From UBA7332 sp051652645 (GTDB lineage Bacteria; Bacteroidota; Bacteroidia; Bacteroidales; UBA7332), in contig JBOFUP010000009.1 in the NCBI GenBank assembly GCA_051652645.1, positions 1 to 38,786 on the forward strand: 38,786 nt of DNA. The letters run 5' to 3'. The notes below the pieces were generated by a model. The model saw only the letters and a program-made list of their open reading frames with translations. It did not search any database and was not told where the DNA came from. Each line of letters begins with the position of its first letter. The stretch's first letter is position 1. Shown piece after piece: positions 1 to 8,478 of the stretch. The position numbers and the translations under genes are program-made.

Positions 1-105
1 GCTTGTACTACTATTGTTTTATATATAAAAATGTCTTAATGATCGATTGTCTAGCAACTCAAACAACTCCCAGTCGATCTGACCGTTGTTGCTCGATTGC
101 GGATA

Positions 106-137
106 CAAAAGTAGTAGATTTAGTAATACCATCCAAA
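106..137 (-). promoter_or_regulatory. Leftward sigma(ABfr)-type promoter
   Basis: On the minus strand a TTTG (137-134) is followed after 20 nt by TACTTTTG (113-106), an exact match to the Bacteroidota TAnnTTTG -7 element at the usual spacing. Transcription would start near base 100 and leave the window on the left, so the gene it serves is not visible. The at least 100-nt leader implies a structured 5' UTR or an RNA gene. Confidence 0.65.
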
Positions 138-376
138 TAAAAACGAAGAACAATCTAGAATAAAAAATCACGTTTACACATAAGTACACTACAGTATAAA
201 GAGTTAAGTCAACTGTTAAAAAAACAAGTTATTAAATTAAACCATTAACACCCCCTATTGTCATATGTAAAATACAAATAACAATTACAGTATATAAAAG
301 GAGTAATAGCTGACTATATATAATATAAATAACAAGAAATAAAAGAGAGACAGTACCATAAAGTGGAAATTGTTTC

Positions 377-384
377 TATTTTTG
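377..384 (+). promoter_or_regulatory. -7 box upstream of the envelope-gene block
   Basis: TATTTTTG matches TAnnTTTG. No TTG at the expected -33 distance is seen. Start of transcription near 390 would leave a leader of about 40 nt before the ATG at 429, and would place an alternative start at 363 upstream of the transcript. It therefore supports 429 as the true start. Confidence 0.45.
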
Positions 385-428
385 CGAAACAATCTGTCGT
401 TATGGTAAAATCAAAAATAAAAAATCAT

Positions 429-1733
429 ATGAATATTAAGAAGCTTATCCCGTTAATTGTGCTTTTCATAGGAATAATTACTACGAACTGCACAAATAAC
501 GACAGTACGACAACCGACTATACTATTTCTGATGCACAAATTAAGAGCTTCAAGTTAGTCAATAATGATTCTATACTTTCTGATCTAGATGAAGTAAAGT
601 TTTCAATTAATCAACAGAGTGGTAATATCTATAATCAAGACTCTCTACCATTTGGTACTATATTAAAAGAGAAATTGTTAACAGAAATAACATTTAATGG
701 TGCACACGAAGCAAAAGTCATAACTATTGACAACGACACGTCTATATATACAACTAGTGACTCTATTGACTTCAATAGCCCTATTAAGATGATAGTAACC
801 GCCCATGATAAGAAAACAACCAAAGAATATACTATAAGAGTAAATATACACCAAGTAGATCCAGACTCAATGGTTTGGCAAAATAATACGAATGAAATAC
901 AGCCAACATACAAAGACCTAAGATCTGTACTTGTAGACAATAATATATACTGTATTGCTAAAAACGATAAAGGTATAAACAGCATTTTTAAAATTCCAGC
1001 AAACATTGACTCTCAGTGGGAAGATCTAGGAGAAACAAACATTCCTGGAATAATAAGTCAACTAAACTATTATAATGGCAACTATTACGCCATAAGCGTA
1101 AATGAAGGATTGTTTAAGTCAAACAACGGAGTAGATTGGGAGTTATTAAATCCTGATGTTGAAAGTATATTAGGGACTATAAATAAAGAGTTCGTTTATG
1201 TGACTAATAACAATGAGGAGAGATCTGTAGTAACTACAAAAGATTTTGCAACATACAAGAGTAAAAAGATCAATAGTGAATTTCCAAGTTATGGATTCGC
1301 AACCGCTCAATATACAAATGGGGTTGAACGACTAATAATACTAGGTGGTAAAAAATTAAATAGCGAGACTACAAATGCTGTATACCACATATACATTGAC
1401 AAAGATGAAATAAATATTAGTGGTGACATACATTCAAAAAATGGAAGCTGGAAAGCTAGGGAAGGGTTAATTGCAAAATATTATGATCAGACACTATATT
1501 TATTCTCTGGAAATAATGGTAATAACTATTACGATGATATATATACATCGATTAATGGCGGTATAAACTGGAAGCTATCAACCTCAAAATCTATCATACC
1601 AGATTCATACGGTAAAAGGTCATATGCGAATATACATTTAGATGACAACAATGCTCTTTGGCTTGTTGGAGGGAAGAATAACACAACTTCATATAATGAT
1701 ATTTGGAAAGTCCAAATAAACAAGCTAAAGTAA
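429..1733 (+). CDS. DUF6242-like lipoprotein with kelch/exo-alpha-sialidase-type beta repeats
   Basis: Predicted 434-residue exported protein. The start at 429 gives a basic N-terminus and hydrophobic stretch (MNIKKLIPLIVLFIGIITT) followed by Cys21, so it is probably a lipoprotein, although the lipobox (TTNC) is loose. An upstream in-frame ATG at 363 would add 22 residues before the signal peptide and lies before the -7 box. After the lipid anchor comes a roughly 120-residue beta-rich domain ending in KEYTIRVNIHQVDPDSMVW, then repeated segments of the type 'LYLFSGNNG..YYDDIYTSINGGINW' resembling kelch/BNR propeller blades. Similar proteins sit beside DUF6089 and uppS in Bacteroidales; the function is unknown. 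It is 10 bp upstream of the next gene and is probably the first gene of the operon. Family name from memory, fairly confident. Confidence 0.75.
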   Translation: MNIKKLIPLIVLFIGIITTNCTNNDSTTTDYTISDAQIKSFKLVNNDSILSDLDEVKFSINQQSGNIYNQDSLPFGTILKEKLLTEITFNGAHEAKVITIDNDTSIYTTSDSIDFNSPIKMIVTAHDKKTTKEYTIRVNIHQVDPDSMVWQNNTNEIQPTYKDLRSVLVDNNIYCIAKNDKGINSIFKIPANIDSQWEDLGETNIPGIISQLNYYNGNYYAISVNEGLFKSNNGVDWELLNPDVESILGTINKEFVYVTNNNEERSVVTTKDFATYKSKKINSEFPSYGFATAQYTNGVERLIILGGKKLNSETTNAVYHIYIDKDEINISGDIHSKNGSWKAREGLIAKYYDQTLYLFSGNNGNNYYDDIYTSINGGINWKLSTSKSIIPDSYGKRSYANIHLDDNNALWLVGGKNNTTSYNDIWKVQINKLK

Positions 1734-1743
1734 AATCGTACTT

Positions 1744-2397
1744 ATGAAGCTTTGGATTACTATACTAATGATATTAGTTTCAACATTGTCTAATGCTCAA
1801 GAGTATCTTTTTGAGATAGGGCCAACATTAGGAGGGTCTTCCTATATTGGGGAAATAGCAAAACATCCATTCTCAAAATTTAACAGCAATTACGGAATGA
1901 TAATTCGCTATAATCACAATCTAAGAAACGCTTTAAAACTATCCGTGGAAAAAAGCAATATTCACAGTAGTGGTTATATTGATAGCTATTATACGAATTA
2001 CAAGTATAGTTTTAAAAAATCACTCATTGATCTAGGGATACAGTACGAGTATAACTTTTTTAGCTACAGCAATATTTTCGAACATATGGAGAGTAGTAGA
2101 TTCTCTCCATATATTACCTTAGGAGCCGGTGTAATCTTATTGGGAAAAGGATCTAGTAATATACATCTAAACATTCCTATAGGTGTAGGCCTGAAGTACA
2201 AAGTAAACAATAGGATAAATATAGGGACTGAATTCACAATGCGATGGACTTCAACAGATAAGCTAGATGGGATATCAAATCCAACTAAGGGAACTAAAAC
2301 ATGGTATAAAAATAATGATTGGTACTCTATCTGTAAATTGTATTTATCATTTGATTTCGGAAGAAGAAAATGTGATTGCCCAAGGATAAGTAAATAA
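1744..2397 (+). CDS. DUF6089 family outer-membrane beta-barrel protein
   Basis: 217 residues. An N-terminal signal peptide (cleavage after SNAQ, about residue 19) is followed by the GPTLGGSSYIGEI segment and alternating beta strands rich in Tyr and Gly ('YITLGAGVILLGKG', 'IPIGVGLKYKVNNRINIGTEFTMRWTSTDKLDG'), typical of the small outer-membrane barrels annotated DUF6089. These are regularly found directly upstream of uppS and bamA in Bacteroidota, as here (15 bp to uppS). Cys-Asp-Cys near the C-terminus is a small oddity. No biochemical function is established. Linkage to bamA suggests an envelope-assembly role, which is inference. Confidence 0.8.
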   Translation: MKLWITILMILVSTLSNAQEYLFEIGPTLGGSSYIGEIAKHPFSKFNSNYGMIIRYNHNLRNALKLSVEKSNIHSSGYIDSYYTNYKYSFKKSLIDLGIQYEYNFFSYSNIFEHMESSRFSPYITLGAGVILLGKGSSNIHLNIPIGVGLKYKVNNRINIGTEFTMRWTSTDKLDGISNPTKGTKTWYKNNDWYSICKLYLSFDFGRRKCDCPRISK

Positions 2398-2412
2398 AAA
2401 GAAAAAATAAAT

Positions 2413-3147
2413 ATGAACGACATATCTAAAAATATTAATCCCAATAATATCCCAAAACACATTGCAATAATTATGGATGGTAATGGGAGATGGGCTAAAA
2501 AACAATCAAAGCCTAGAGTGTATGGTCACCAAAAAGGCGTAAGTACAGTTAAAGAAATAACTGAAGAAGCTGCAAGACTTGGAGTAAAATATTTAACCTT
2601 GTACACTTTTTCAACAGAAAACTGGAACAGACCAACAGAAGAAGTTGATGCTCTAATGGATATACTTGTATCTGCCATTGAAAACGAGACACCTGAACTA
2701 ATGAGCAAAGGTGTAAGAATAATGGCAATTGGAGATACTAGTAGATTATCAGAAAAATCAAGAGAGACATTAAGAAAATGCATAGAAACAACCTCAAACA
2801 ATACAACAATAACAGTTGTTCTTGCTATAAGCTATTCAGCTAGGTGGGAAATCATTAATGCAGTAAAGAATGTAGTAGAGTCTTCTTCCCATGAGTATCC
2901 TCTTGAAATAACCGAGAGTCTTTTCGAACAACATCTTACAACTCACGGGATTCCTGATCCAGAGCTATTAATTAGAACAGGAGGAGAGCAGCGTATTAGC
3001 AATTTTCTCTTATGGCAAATTGCATACTCTGAACTATATTTTACAGATGAATTTTGGCCAGAATTCTCAAAAGAAAGTCTACATAAAGCAATCGTAGATT
3101 ATCAAGAGAGAGAACGAAGATTTGGCAAAACAAGTGAGCAACTTTAA
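2413..3147 (+). CDS. uppS: Isoprenyl transferase (undecaprenyl diphosphate synthase)
   Basis: Cytosolic cis-prenyltransferase that condenses isopentenyl diphosphate onto farnesyl diphosphate to make the C55 lipid carrier for peptidoglycan and O-antigen. The 244 residues match the family's normal length. Seen directly: IAIIMDGNGRWAKK with catalytic Asp22, GHQKGV, YTFSTENWNRP, and the C-terminal RTGGEQRISNFLLWQIAYSE block ending in the aromatic FWPEF region. The start at 2413 is preceded by an A-rich stretch and gives the usual short N-terminal extension. It lies between the DUF6089 gene and bamA in the same operon, linking carrier lipid synthesis with outer-membrane assembly. Confidence 0.96.
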   Translation: MNDISKNINPNNIPKHIAIIMDGNGRWAKKQSKPRVYGHQKGVSTVKEITEEAARLGVKYLTLYTFSTENWNRPTEEVDALMDILVSAIENETPELMSKGVRIMAIGDTSRLSEKSRETLRKCIETTSNNTTITVVLAISYSARWEIINAVKNVVESSSHEYPLEITESLFEQHLTTHGIPDPELLIRTGGEQRISNFLLWQIAYSELYFTDEFWPEFSKESLHKAIVDYQERERRFGKTSEQL

Positions 3148-3173
3148 CAAACACAAATAAATACGATCTACAT

Positions 3174-5768
3174 ATGAGCAAATATTTGCTGTTAATTGTG
3201 AGTATAGTAGCATTAAACTTTTTCAATGCTAATGCTCAAGATGAGAATATTCAAGAGAATCCCACAATTAATTACTCCGCTACACCTAAGAAATATGAAA
3301 TAGGTGGTATTACAGTTTCTGGTGTTAAGAACTACGAAGACTATGTATTAATTGGATTTAGTGGCCTAACTACTGGTCAGACAATAACTGTTCCTGGTAG
3401 TGAAATTACAGAAGCTGTAAATAGGTTTTGGCGTCATGGTTTATTCTCTGATGTTTCAATAACAGCAACTAAGATTGAGGGTTCAAAAATATATCTAAAT
3501 ATTGAACTTAAGCAGAGACCTCGTATTTCTGATATAAATTATATTGGTCTAAAAAAGACAGAGAAAGAAGATCTTGAAGCAAAACTAGGACTAGTAAAAG
3601 GAAATCAAATAACACCGAACCTTATAGATAGAGCCAAGGTTCTAATAAAGAAGCACTTTGATGAAAAAGGATTCAACAATGCTGAAATAAACATTATTCA
3701 AAAAGACGACATTTCAAAAGAGAACCAAGTCTTTCTTGATATTACTGTAGATAAAAAGGAAAAAGTTAAAGTAAATCGTATTTATATAGAGGGTACGAAT
3801 GCTCTATCCTCAAATAAGATACAACGTGTTATGAAAAAGACTAACGAGAAGAGCAAACTCGTTAATATTTTCAGAACAAAGAAATATATACCTGAGAACT
3901 TTGAAGCAGACAAAGAGCTCATTCTTGAGAAGTACAATGAACTAGGATATCGTGATGCTGTTATAACATCTGATAGTATTGTCAAATATGACAATAAAAC
4001 TGTAGACGTATATCTTAAAATAGATGAAGGTAATCAATACCATGTTCGCTCAATCAAATGGATTGGAAATACTCTATACCCATCTGAAATGCTCTCAATG
4101 TATTTAAAACTAAATGCAGGTGATGTATACAACCAGAAACTGATTACAGAGCGAACACAAACAGACGAAGATGCAATATCCAATCTATATATGGACCAAG
4201 GATATCTATTTTTCAATGTAGATCCTATCGAAGTAAATATTGAGAATGACTCAATTGATCTGGAGATGCGTATATCAGAAGGTAAACAAGCTACGATAAA
4301 CAAAGTAAGTATAAATGGTAATGATAGGCTGTACGAACATGTAATTAGACGAGAACTAAGAACCAAGCCTGGTCAACTATTTAGCAAATCTGATCTACAG
4401 CGTTCAATGCGTGAGATTGCACAGACCGGTCACTTTAACCCTGAAAATATGAATCCAGATATTCAACCAGATCCAGAGAATGGAACGGTGGATATTGGAT
4501 ACAACTTGGAGTCAAAAGCAAATGACCAAATAGAGTTTTCAGCAGGATGGGGTCAAACTGGTATTATTGGTAGGCTTAGTTTGAAATTCACAAACTTCTC
4601 GATCAAAAACCTACTAAACCCTAAAACATATAAGGGTATAATACCACAAGGTGATGGTCAGACATTAACACTAAGTGCCCAAACTAATGCTAGATACTAC
4701 CAATCATACAGTGTATCATTTATGGATCCTTGGTTTGGAGGGAAGAGACCTAATTCACTATCCGTATCTGCATACTATAGCCGTCAGAGCGATATGAGTA
4801 GTAACTATATGAGTAACTACAATCCTTACAACTATGGTTATGGATATGGAAGTGGCTATGATTATGGTTATGGTAACAGCTATTACGATCCTACATATGG
4901 ATACGACCCAGATCAGAACATACAAATGCTTGGAGTATCAGTAGGGTTCGGAAAACGCTTAACTTGGCCTGATGACTACTTCGGATTAACTGCTGAACTA
5001 TCATATCAAAGATATATGATGAAAGATTGGCAATATTTCTTGATACAAAACGGTCAGAGTAACAACTTGAGTTTAAACATTACACTATCACGTAATTCAA
5101 CAGACAATCCTGTTTTTACTCGTAATGGTTCACAGTTTACACTTTCATTAGGTATAACACCACCCTATTCACTTCTAGGAGAGAGCAAGAAGCTCGATTA
5201 CGAAAACATCCCAAACAATGATGCTAGAAAATTTAGATGGATCGAGTATCATAAGTGGAAGTTTAAAGGAAGAACATTTACACCTCTTACCAAGGATGAG
5301 AAACTTATTCTTGCGACTAGAGTAGAATATGGATTCCTTGGTTCATTCAACAAGAACAAGAAATCTCCATTTGAAACCTTCTATATGGGTGGTGATGGAA
5401 TGTCTGGATACAGTAGTACATATCTAACAGAAACGGTAGCACTCCGTGGTTATGAGAATGGTTCTATCACTGGAAATGGTGATGCTTATGCATACTCTAG
5501 ATTAGGAGTAGAGCTTAGATACCCTTTGATGTTACAACCATCTTCTACAATCTATGCACTTACTTTCCTAGAAGCGGGTAACGCATGGATAGATACCAAA
5601 GACTTCAATCCTTTCGATTTAAAGCGTTCTGCAGGTGTTGGAGTAAGGATACTATTACCGATGATTGGTATGCTAGGTATTGACTGGGCATATGGATTTG
5701 ATAAAGTTAATGGATCAAGACAATATGGTGGAAGCAACTTCCACTTTGTAATTGGACAAGAGTTCTAA
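3174..5768 (+). CDS. bamA: Outer membrane protein assembly factor BamA
   Basis: 864 residues. Signal peptide (to about NANAQ, residue 22), then five POTRA-type repeats over roughly residues 45-420 ('ITVSGVKNYEDYVLIGFSGL', 'VNRIYIEGTNALSSNKI', 'VRSIKWIGNTLYPSEML', 'INKVSINGNDRLYEHVIRRE'), then an Omp85 barrel ending in ...FVIGQEF with the C-terminal Phe expected of outer-membrane barrels. BamA inserts beta-barrel proteins into the outer membrane. An unusual Tyr/Gly/Asn-rich stretch lies at about residues 541-580 (nt about 4795-4915), probably a surface loop. Followed 22 bp later by two periplasmic chaperone genes, the normal genomic partners. Confidence 0.95.
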   Translation: MSKYLLLIVSIVALNFFNANAQDENIQENPTINYSATPKKYEIGGITVSGVKNYEDYVLIGFSGLTTGQTITVPGSEITEAVNRFWRHGLFSDVSITATKIEGSKIYLNIELKQRPRISDINYIGLKKTEKEDLEAKLGLVKGNQITPNLIDRAKVLIKKHFDEKGFNNAEINIIQKDDISKENQVFLDITVDKKEKVKVNRIYIEGTNALSSNKIQRVMKKTNEKSKLVNIFRTKKYIPENFEADKELILEKYNELGYRDAVITSDSIVKYDNKTVDVYLKIDEGNQYHVRSIKWIGNTLYPSEMLSMYLKLNAGDVYNQKLITERTQTDEDAISNLYMDQGYLFFNVDPIEVNIENDSIDLEMRISEGKQATINKVSINGNDRLYEHVIRRELRTKPGQLFSKSDLQRSMREIAQTGHFNPENMNPDIQPDPENGTVDIGYNLESKANDQIEFSAGWGQTGIIGRLSLKFTNFSIKNLLNPKTYKGIIPQGDGQTLTLSAQTNARYYQSYSVSFMDPWFGGKRPNSLSVSAYYSRQSDMSSNYMSNYNPYNYGYGYGSGYDYGYGNSYYDPTYGYDPDQNIQMLGVSVGFGKRLTWPDDYFGLTAELSYQRYMMKDWQYFLIQNGQSNNLSLNITLSRNSTDNPVFTRNGSQFTLSLGITPPYSLLGESKKLDYENIPNNDARKFRWIEYHKWKFKGRTFTPLTKDEKLILATRVEYGFLGSFNKNKKSPFETFYMGGDGMSGYSSTYLTETVALRGYENGSITGNGDAYAYSRLGVELRYPLMLQPSSTIYALTFLEAGNAWIDTKDFNPFDLKRSAGVGVRILLPMIGMLGIDWAYGFDKVNGSRQYGGSNFHFVIGQEF

Positions 5769-5790
5769 CAAACGGTAAAACAATAGAGAT

Positions 5791-6306
5791 ATGAAAAAGC
5801 TATTAATTTCGTTCTGTTTACTTTTAGTTGCTGTATCTCCAACTTTCAGTCAAAAGTTTGCACTTATTGACATGGAGTATATACTAAAAAACTTGCCTAA
5901 CTATGAGATGGCAAACGAGCAATTAAATCAGATATCAAAGAGGTATCAGACAGAAGTAGAGACACAATTCTCAGAAGCTAAGGAGATGTACAAGAAGTAT
6001 CAATCTGACCTAGTATTCCTTTCAGAAGAGATGAAAGTCAAACGCGAAGAGGAGATTGTAGCTAAGGAAAGGTCAGCGATGGAACTTCAGAAGAAATATT
6101 TTGGAGCTGATGGTGAGCTATTCAATAAGAGAGAAAGTATAATTAGACCTATACAGGATGATATTTATACAGCGGTTAAAGCTATATCAGAGGAGAAAGG
6201 ATACTCAATGATTATAGATAGAGCATCTTCTCAAAATATAATATATGCTACTCCTCGAATAGACATAAGTAATGAAGTTCTTGCCAAATTAGGAATATCA
6301 AAATAA
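5791..6306 (+). CDS. OmpH/Skp-family periplasmic chaperone (first copy)
   Basis: 171 residues. A signal peptide (MKKLLISFCLLLVAVSPTFSQ) is followed by FALIDMEYILKNLPNY, the typical start of OmpH/Skp proteins, then a long charged coiled coil (about residues 45-125) and a beta C-terminus (AISEEKGYSMIIDRASSQNIIYATP). Skp-type trimers hold unfolded outer-membrane proteins on their way to BamA. It lies directly downstream of bamA and is followed by a second, related copy, a common arrangement in Bacteroidota. Confidence 0.9.
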   Translation: MKKLLISFCLLLVAVSPTFSQKFALIDMEYILKNLPNYEMANEQLNQISKRYQTEVETQFSEAKEMYKKYQSDLVFLSEEMKVKREEEIVAKERSAMELQKKYFGADGELFNKRESIIRPIQDDIYTAVKAISEEKGYSMIIDRASSQNIIYATPRIDISNEVLAKLGISK

Positions 6307-6311
6307 TTACT

Positions 6312-6319
6312 TATTTTTG
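6312..6319 (+). promoter_or_regulatory. -7 box before the second OmpH gene
   Basis: TATTTTTG matches TAnnTTTG and lies just after the stop of the first skp-like gene. No -33 element at standard spacing is seen. If active it would allow the second chaperone to be transcribed separately from the operon. Confidence 0.3.
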
Positions 6320-6362
6320 CGCTAAACTTGAGAAGTAATAACTAATTAATTCAGAAATAACT

Positions 6363-6875
6363 ATGCTTAAGAAACTGGCTTTTGCCATTATGTTCTGCGC
6401 TCTTTCTTTTGGAGCATCAGCACAAGGTGATCTAAAATTTGGACACATCAACACAGAGGAGCTCTTCAATGTAATGCCTGAGAAGATTGAAGCAGAGAAG
6501 AAACTAGATGGAATTTCAAAAAACTATGAGAGTGAACTTGTAAAGATGCAAGAAGAGTTCAAGAAAAAATACACTGAATTCATGGCAGCTGCAGACACTC
6601 TTCCTGAAGGAATTAAAGTACGCAGAATGCAAGAAGTTCAAGAGCTTGAGCAGCGTATTCAGAACTTCCAGCAGATTGCAATGCAAGATCTACAGAAACA
6701 ACAGCAAGATCTACTTGCTCCAATTATGGACAAGATCAGAAAAGCTATCCAAGCAGTTGGTCAAGATAACGGATTCGTATATATCTTCGACCTAACTTCA
6801 CAAACCATTCTTTTCCATTCAGACAAGAGCGTTGACGCAATGCCTTTGGTTAAGACTAAACTAGGTTTGAGATAA
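6363..6875 (+). CDS. OmpH/Skp-family periplasmic chaperone (second copy)
   Basis: 170 residues with a signal peptide ending at SFGASAQG, the LKFGHINTEELFNVMPE motif, a Gln/Glu-rich coiled coil (about residues 45-125, including IQNFQQIAMQDLQKQQQDL) and the C-terminal 'GFVYIFDLTSQTILFHS' strand. It is clearly homologous to the preceding gene but well diverged, so an old duplication. Role as for the first copy: chaperoning outer-membrane proteins toward BamA. It ends the chaperone part of the operon; a terminator follows at 6896-6930. Confidence 0.9.
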   Translation: MLKKLAFAIMFCALSFGASAQGDLKFGHINTEELFNVMPEKIEAEKKLDGISKNYESELVKMQEEFKKKYTEFMAAADTLPEGIKVRRMQEVQELEQRIQNFQQIAMQDLQKQQQDLLAPIMDKIRKAIQAVGQDNGFVYIFDLTSQTILFHSDKSVDAMPLVKTKLGLR

Positions 6876-6895
6876 AATATAGTCAAATAGAGAAT

Positions 6896-6930
6896 GAAAA
6901 AGGGTGGTGCAAATCATCCTTTTTCTTTTT
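6896..6930 (+). terminator. Rho-independent terminator after skp genes
   Basis: An 11-bp stem (6896-6906 with 6915-6925, one G-U pair), an 8-nt loop and a T5 run at 6926-6930. It separates the bamA/skp operon from murI, which starts 14 nt later, so murI probably depends partly on read-through or its own promoter. Confidence 0.75.
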
Positions 6931-6943
6931 ATATAGCAGTACA

Positions 6944-7783
6944 ATGAAGAAACTACCTCATAAACCAGGACCTATTGGGATCTTTGATTCAGGATATGGA
7001 GGATTAACGATTCTAGAACATATACGTAAACAGCTACCTGAGTACGACTATATATACTTGGGAGACAATGCTCGCGCACCATATGGTAACCGATCATTTG
7101 AAGTAGTTTATCAATTTACCCTACAAGCAGTAGAGAAACTCTTTGAGATGGGTTGCCATCTAGTCATTCTTGCATGTAACACTGCATCAGCAAAAGCACT
7201 AAGATCCATCCAACAAAAAGATTTGGAGCATATTGATCCCCAAAGGAGAGTGCTTGGGATAATAAGACCCACTGTTGAGGCTATCACTCAAAGGACACAA
7301 ACACGTCATGTTGGTGTTCTTGGCACTTCCGGTACAATACAATCAAAGACTTACGATATTGAAATATCAAAACTCTATCCAGACATTAACATAGTTGGTC
7401 AAGCTTGTCCTTTATGGGTTCCATTGATTGAGAATAATGAACACACCAACGACGGAGCAACATTTTTCATAAAGAAATACATTGGCGAAATAATAAATAA
7501 GGACCCACTAATTGATGCTATAATCTTAGGCTGTACACACTATCCACTTATGAAGAAGCAGATAGAGACTTATCTTCCCAACAACATTGAATTAATTCCT
7601 CAGGGAGAATATGTAGCTTCAAGTCTTGTTGAGTATCTAGCCAGACATCCAGAGATGGAGAGTAAATGTACGAAAGAAGGCAGTTGCAGATACTATACCA
7701 CAGAGTCACCAGAGAAGTTTTCTGAAGCAGTCAAACTATTCCTAAACCAAGAGGTAGAGGTCGAACATATCATACTTCAATAA
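6944..7783 (+). CDS. murI: Glutamate racemase
   Basis: Cofactor-independent cytosolic racemase that makes D-glutamate for peptidoglycan. 279 residues, normal length. Seen: GIFDSGYGGLTI with Asp15-Ser16, the first catalytic Cys in ILACNTASA (Cys78) and the second in IILGCTHYPLM (Cys197), both thiol residues of the two-base mechanism. The C-terminus has a small Cys-containing tail (ESKCTKEGSCRYYTTESPEKF), common in Bacteroidota MurI. ispD follows 2 bp after the stop, so the two are almost certainly co-transcribed. Confidence 0.95.
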   Translation: MKKLPHKPGPIGIFDSGYGGLTILEHIRKQLPEYDYIYLGDNARAPYGNRSFEVVYQFTLQAVEKLFEMGCHLVILACNTASAKALRSIQQKDLEHIDPQRRVLGIIRPTVEAITQRTQTRHVGVLGTSGTIQSKTYDIEISKLYPDINIVGQACPLWVPLIENNEHTNDGATFFIKKYIGEIINKDPLIDAIILGCTHYPLMKKQIETYLPNNIELIPQGEYVASSLVEYLARHPEMESKCTKEGSCRYYTTESPEKFSEAVKLFLNQEVEVEHIILQ

Positions 7784-7785
7784 TA

Positions 7786-8472
7786 ATGAAAAAATATGTA
7801 ATCATTGTTGCCGGAGGCAAAGGGCTTAGAATGGGCAGCGAATTACCGAAGCAGTTTATTCCTATCAACGGCTTACCAGTCCTTATGCATACGATAGATA
7901 AATTCAAAGACTCTATTGAAGATATAGAGATAATATTAGTAATACCTCAATCGCATGAAGATTATTGGAGAGAGCTAACCATAAAACACAAGTTCAACAC
8001 AAAACACAAAATAGTGTATGGAGGCGAAACAAGATTTCATTCGGTTAAGAACGGACTATCCGCATGTGAAAAGAATAACTCAATAGTAGCAGTACATGAT
8101 GGAGTACGTCCACTTGTAACCAAAGAAGTCATTATAGAGCTATTTAAAAAGGCGCAAGAGGTTGAAGCTGTTATTCCAATCATACCTGTACACGAAACAG
8201 TTAGGCACCTTTTGTCAGATGGTGCTAGCATTACTGTTCCAAGAGAAGATTATGCACTAGTACAAACACCACAACTATTCAGGAGTGAACTCATAAAAGA
8301 AGCATATCTTCAGCCATTCGATCCACATTTCACAGATGATGCTTCAGTTGTTGAATCTATTGGAGGCAAGGTTACTCTGATTCAAGGAAACAGAGAAAAT
8401 ATAAAACTCACCACCCCACTTGATCTTAAACTAGCAAGCATACTTATATCAGAGTACAGTATCCAAGCATAA
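7786..8472 (+). CDS. ispD: 2-C-methyl-D-erythritol 4-phosphate cytidylyltransferase
   Basis: Third enzyme of the MEP isoprenoid pathway; transfers CMP to methylerythritol phosphate. 228 residues. The nucleotide-binding loop VAGGKGLRMGSELPKQF begins at residue 8. AVHDGVRPLV, a region equivalent to the family's substrate loop (VQTPQLFR), and FTDDASVVE are all present. It follows murI by 2 bp and precedes recG by 6 bp. Isoprenoid supply connects in theme to uppS earlier in the block. Confidence 0.95.
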   Translation: MKKYVIIVAGGKGLRMGSELPKQFIPINGLPVLMHTIDKFKDSIEDIEIILVIPQSHEDYWRELTIKHKFNTKHKIVYGGETRFHSVKNGLSACEKNNSIVAVHDGVRPLVTKEVIIELFKKAQEVEAVIPIIPVHETVRHLLSDGASITVPREDYALVQTPQLFRSELIKEAYLQPFDPHFTDDASVVESIGGKVTLIQGNRENIKLTTPLDLKLASILISEYSIQA

Positions 8473-8478
8473 AGAACT

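Larger units (their letters stand above)
1..428. other. Left-edge intergenic region
   Basis: No credible gene lies here. The left 140 bases hold a leftward promoter (separate entry) and a region of short inverted repeats (AGCAAC at 53-58 against GTTGCT at 88-93; AACAAC at 62-67 against GTTGTT at 85-90) that would form the 5' leader of a transcript leaving the window on the left. Bases 140-375 are extremely AT-rich with no recognisable element. A rightward -7 box at 377-384 precedes the first gene. Confidence 0.6.

Noticed and set aside
363..428. Upstream start codon for the DUF6242-like lipoprotein
   Set aside because: It lies before the -7 box at 377-384 and puts 22 residues ahead of the signal peptide; 429 is preferred.
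2064..2462. Long reverse open frame over the DUF6089/uppS boundary, and similar reverse frames at 4034-4366, 14651-15142 and 22834-23163
   Set aside because: They overlap well-supported genes on the other strand, have no family features and are shadows of codon bias.
5791..6875. Recent tandem duplication of the skp-like genes
   Set aside because: The two proteins share only family-level similarity; this is the usual pair in Bacteroidota rather than a recent event.
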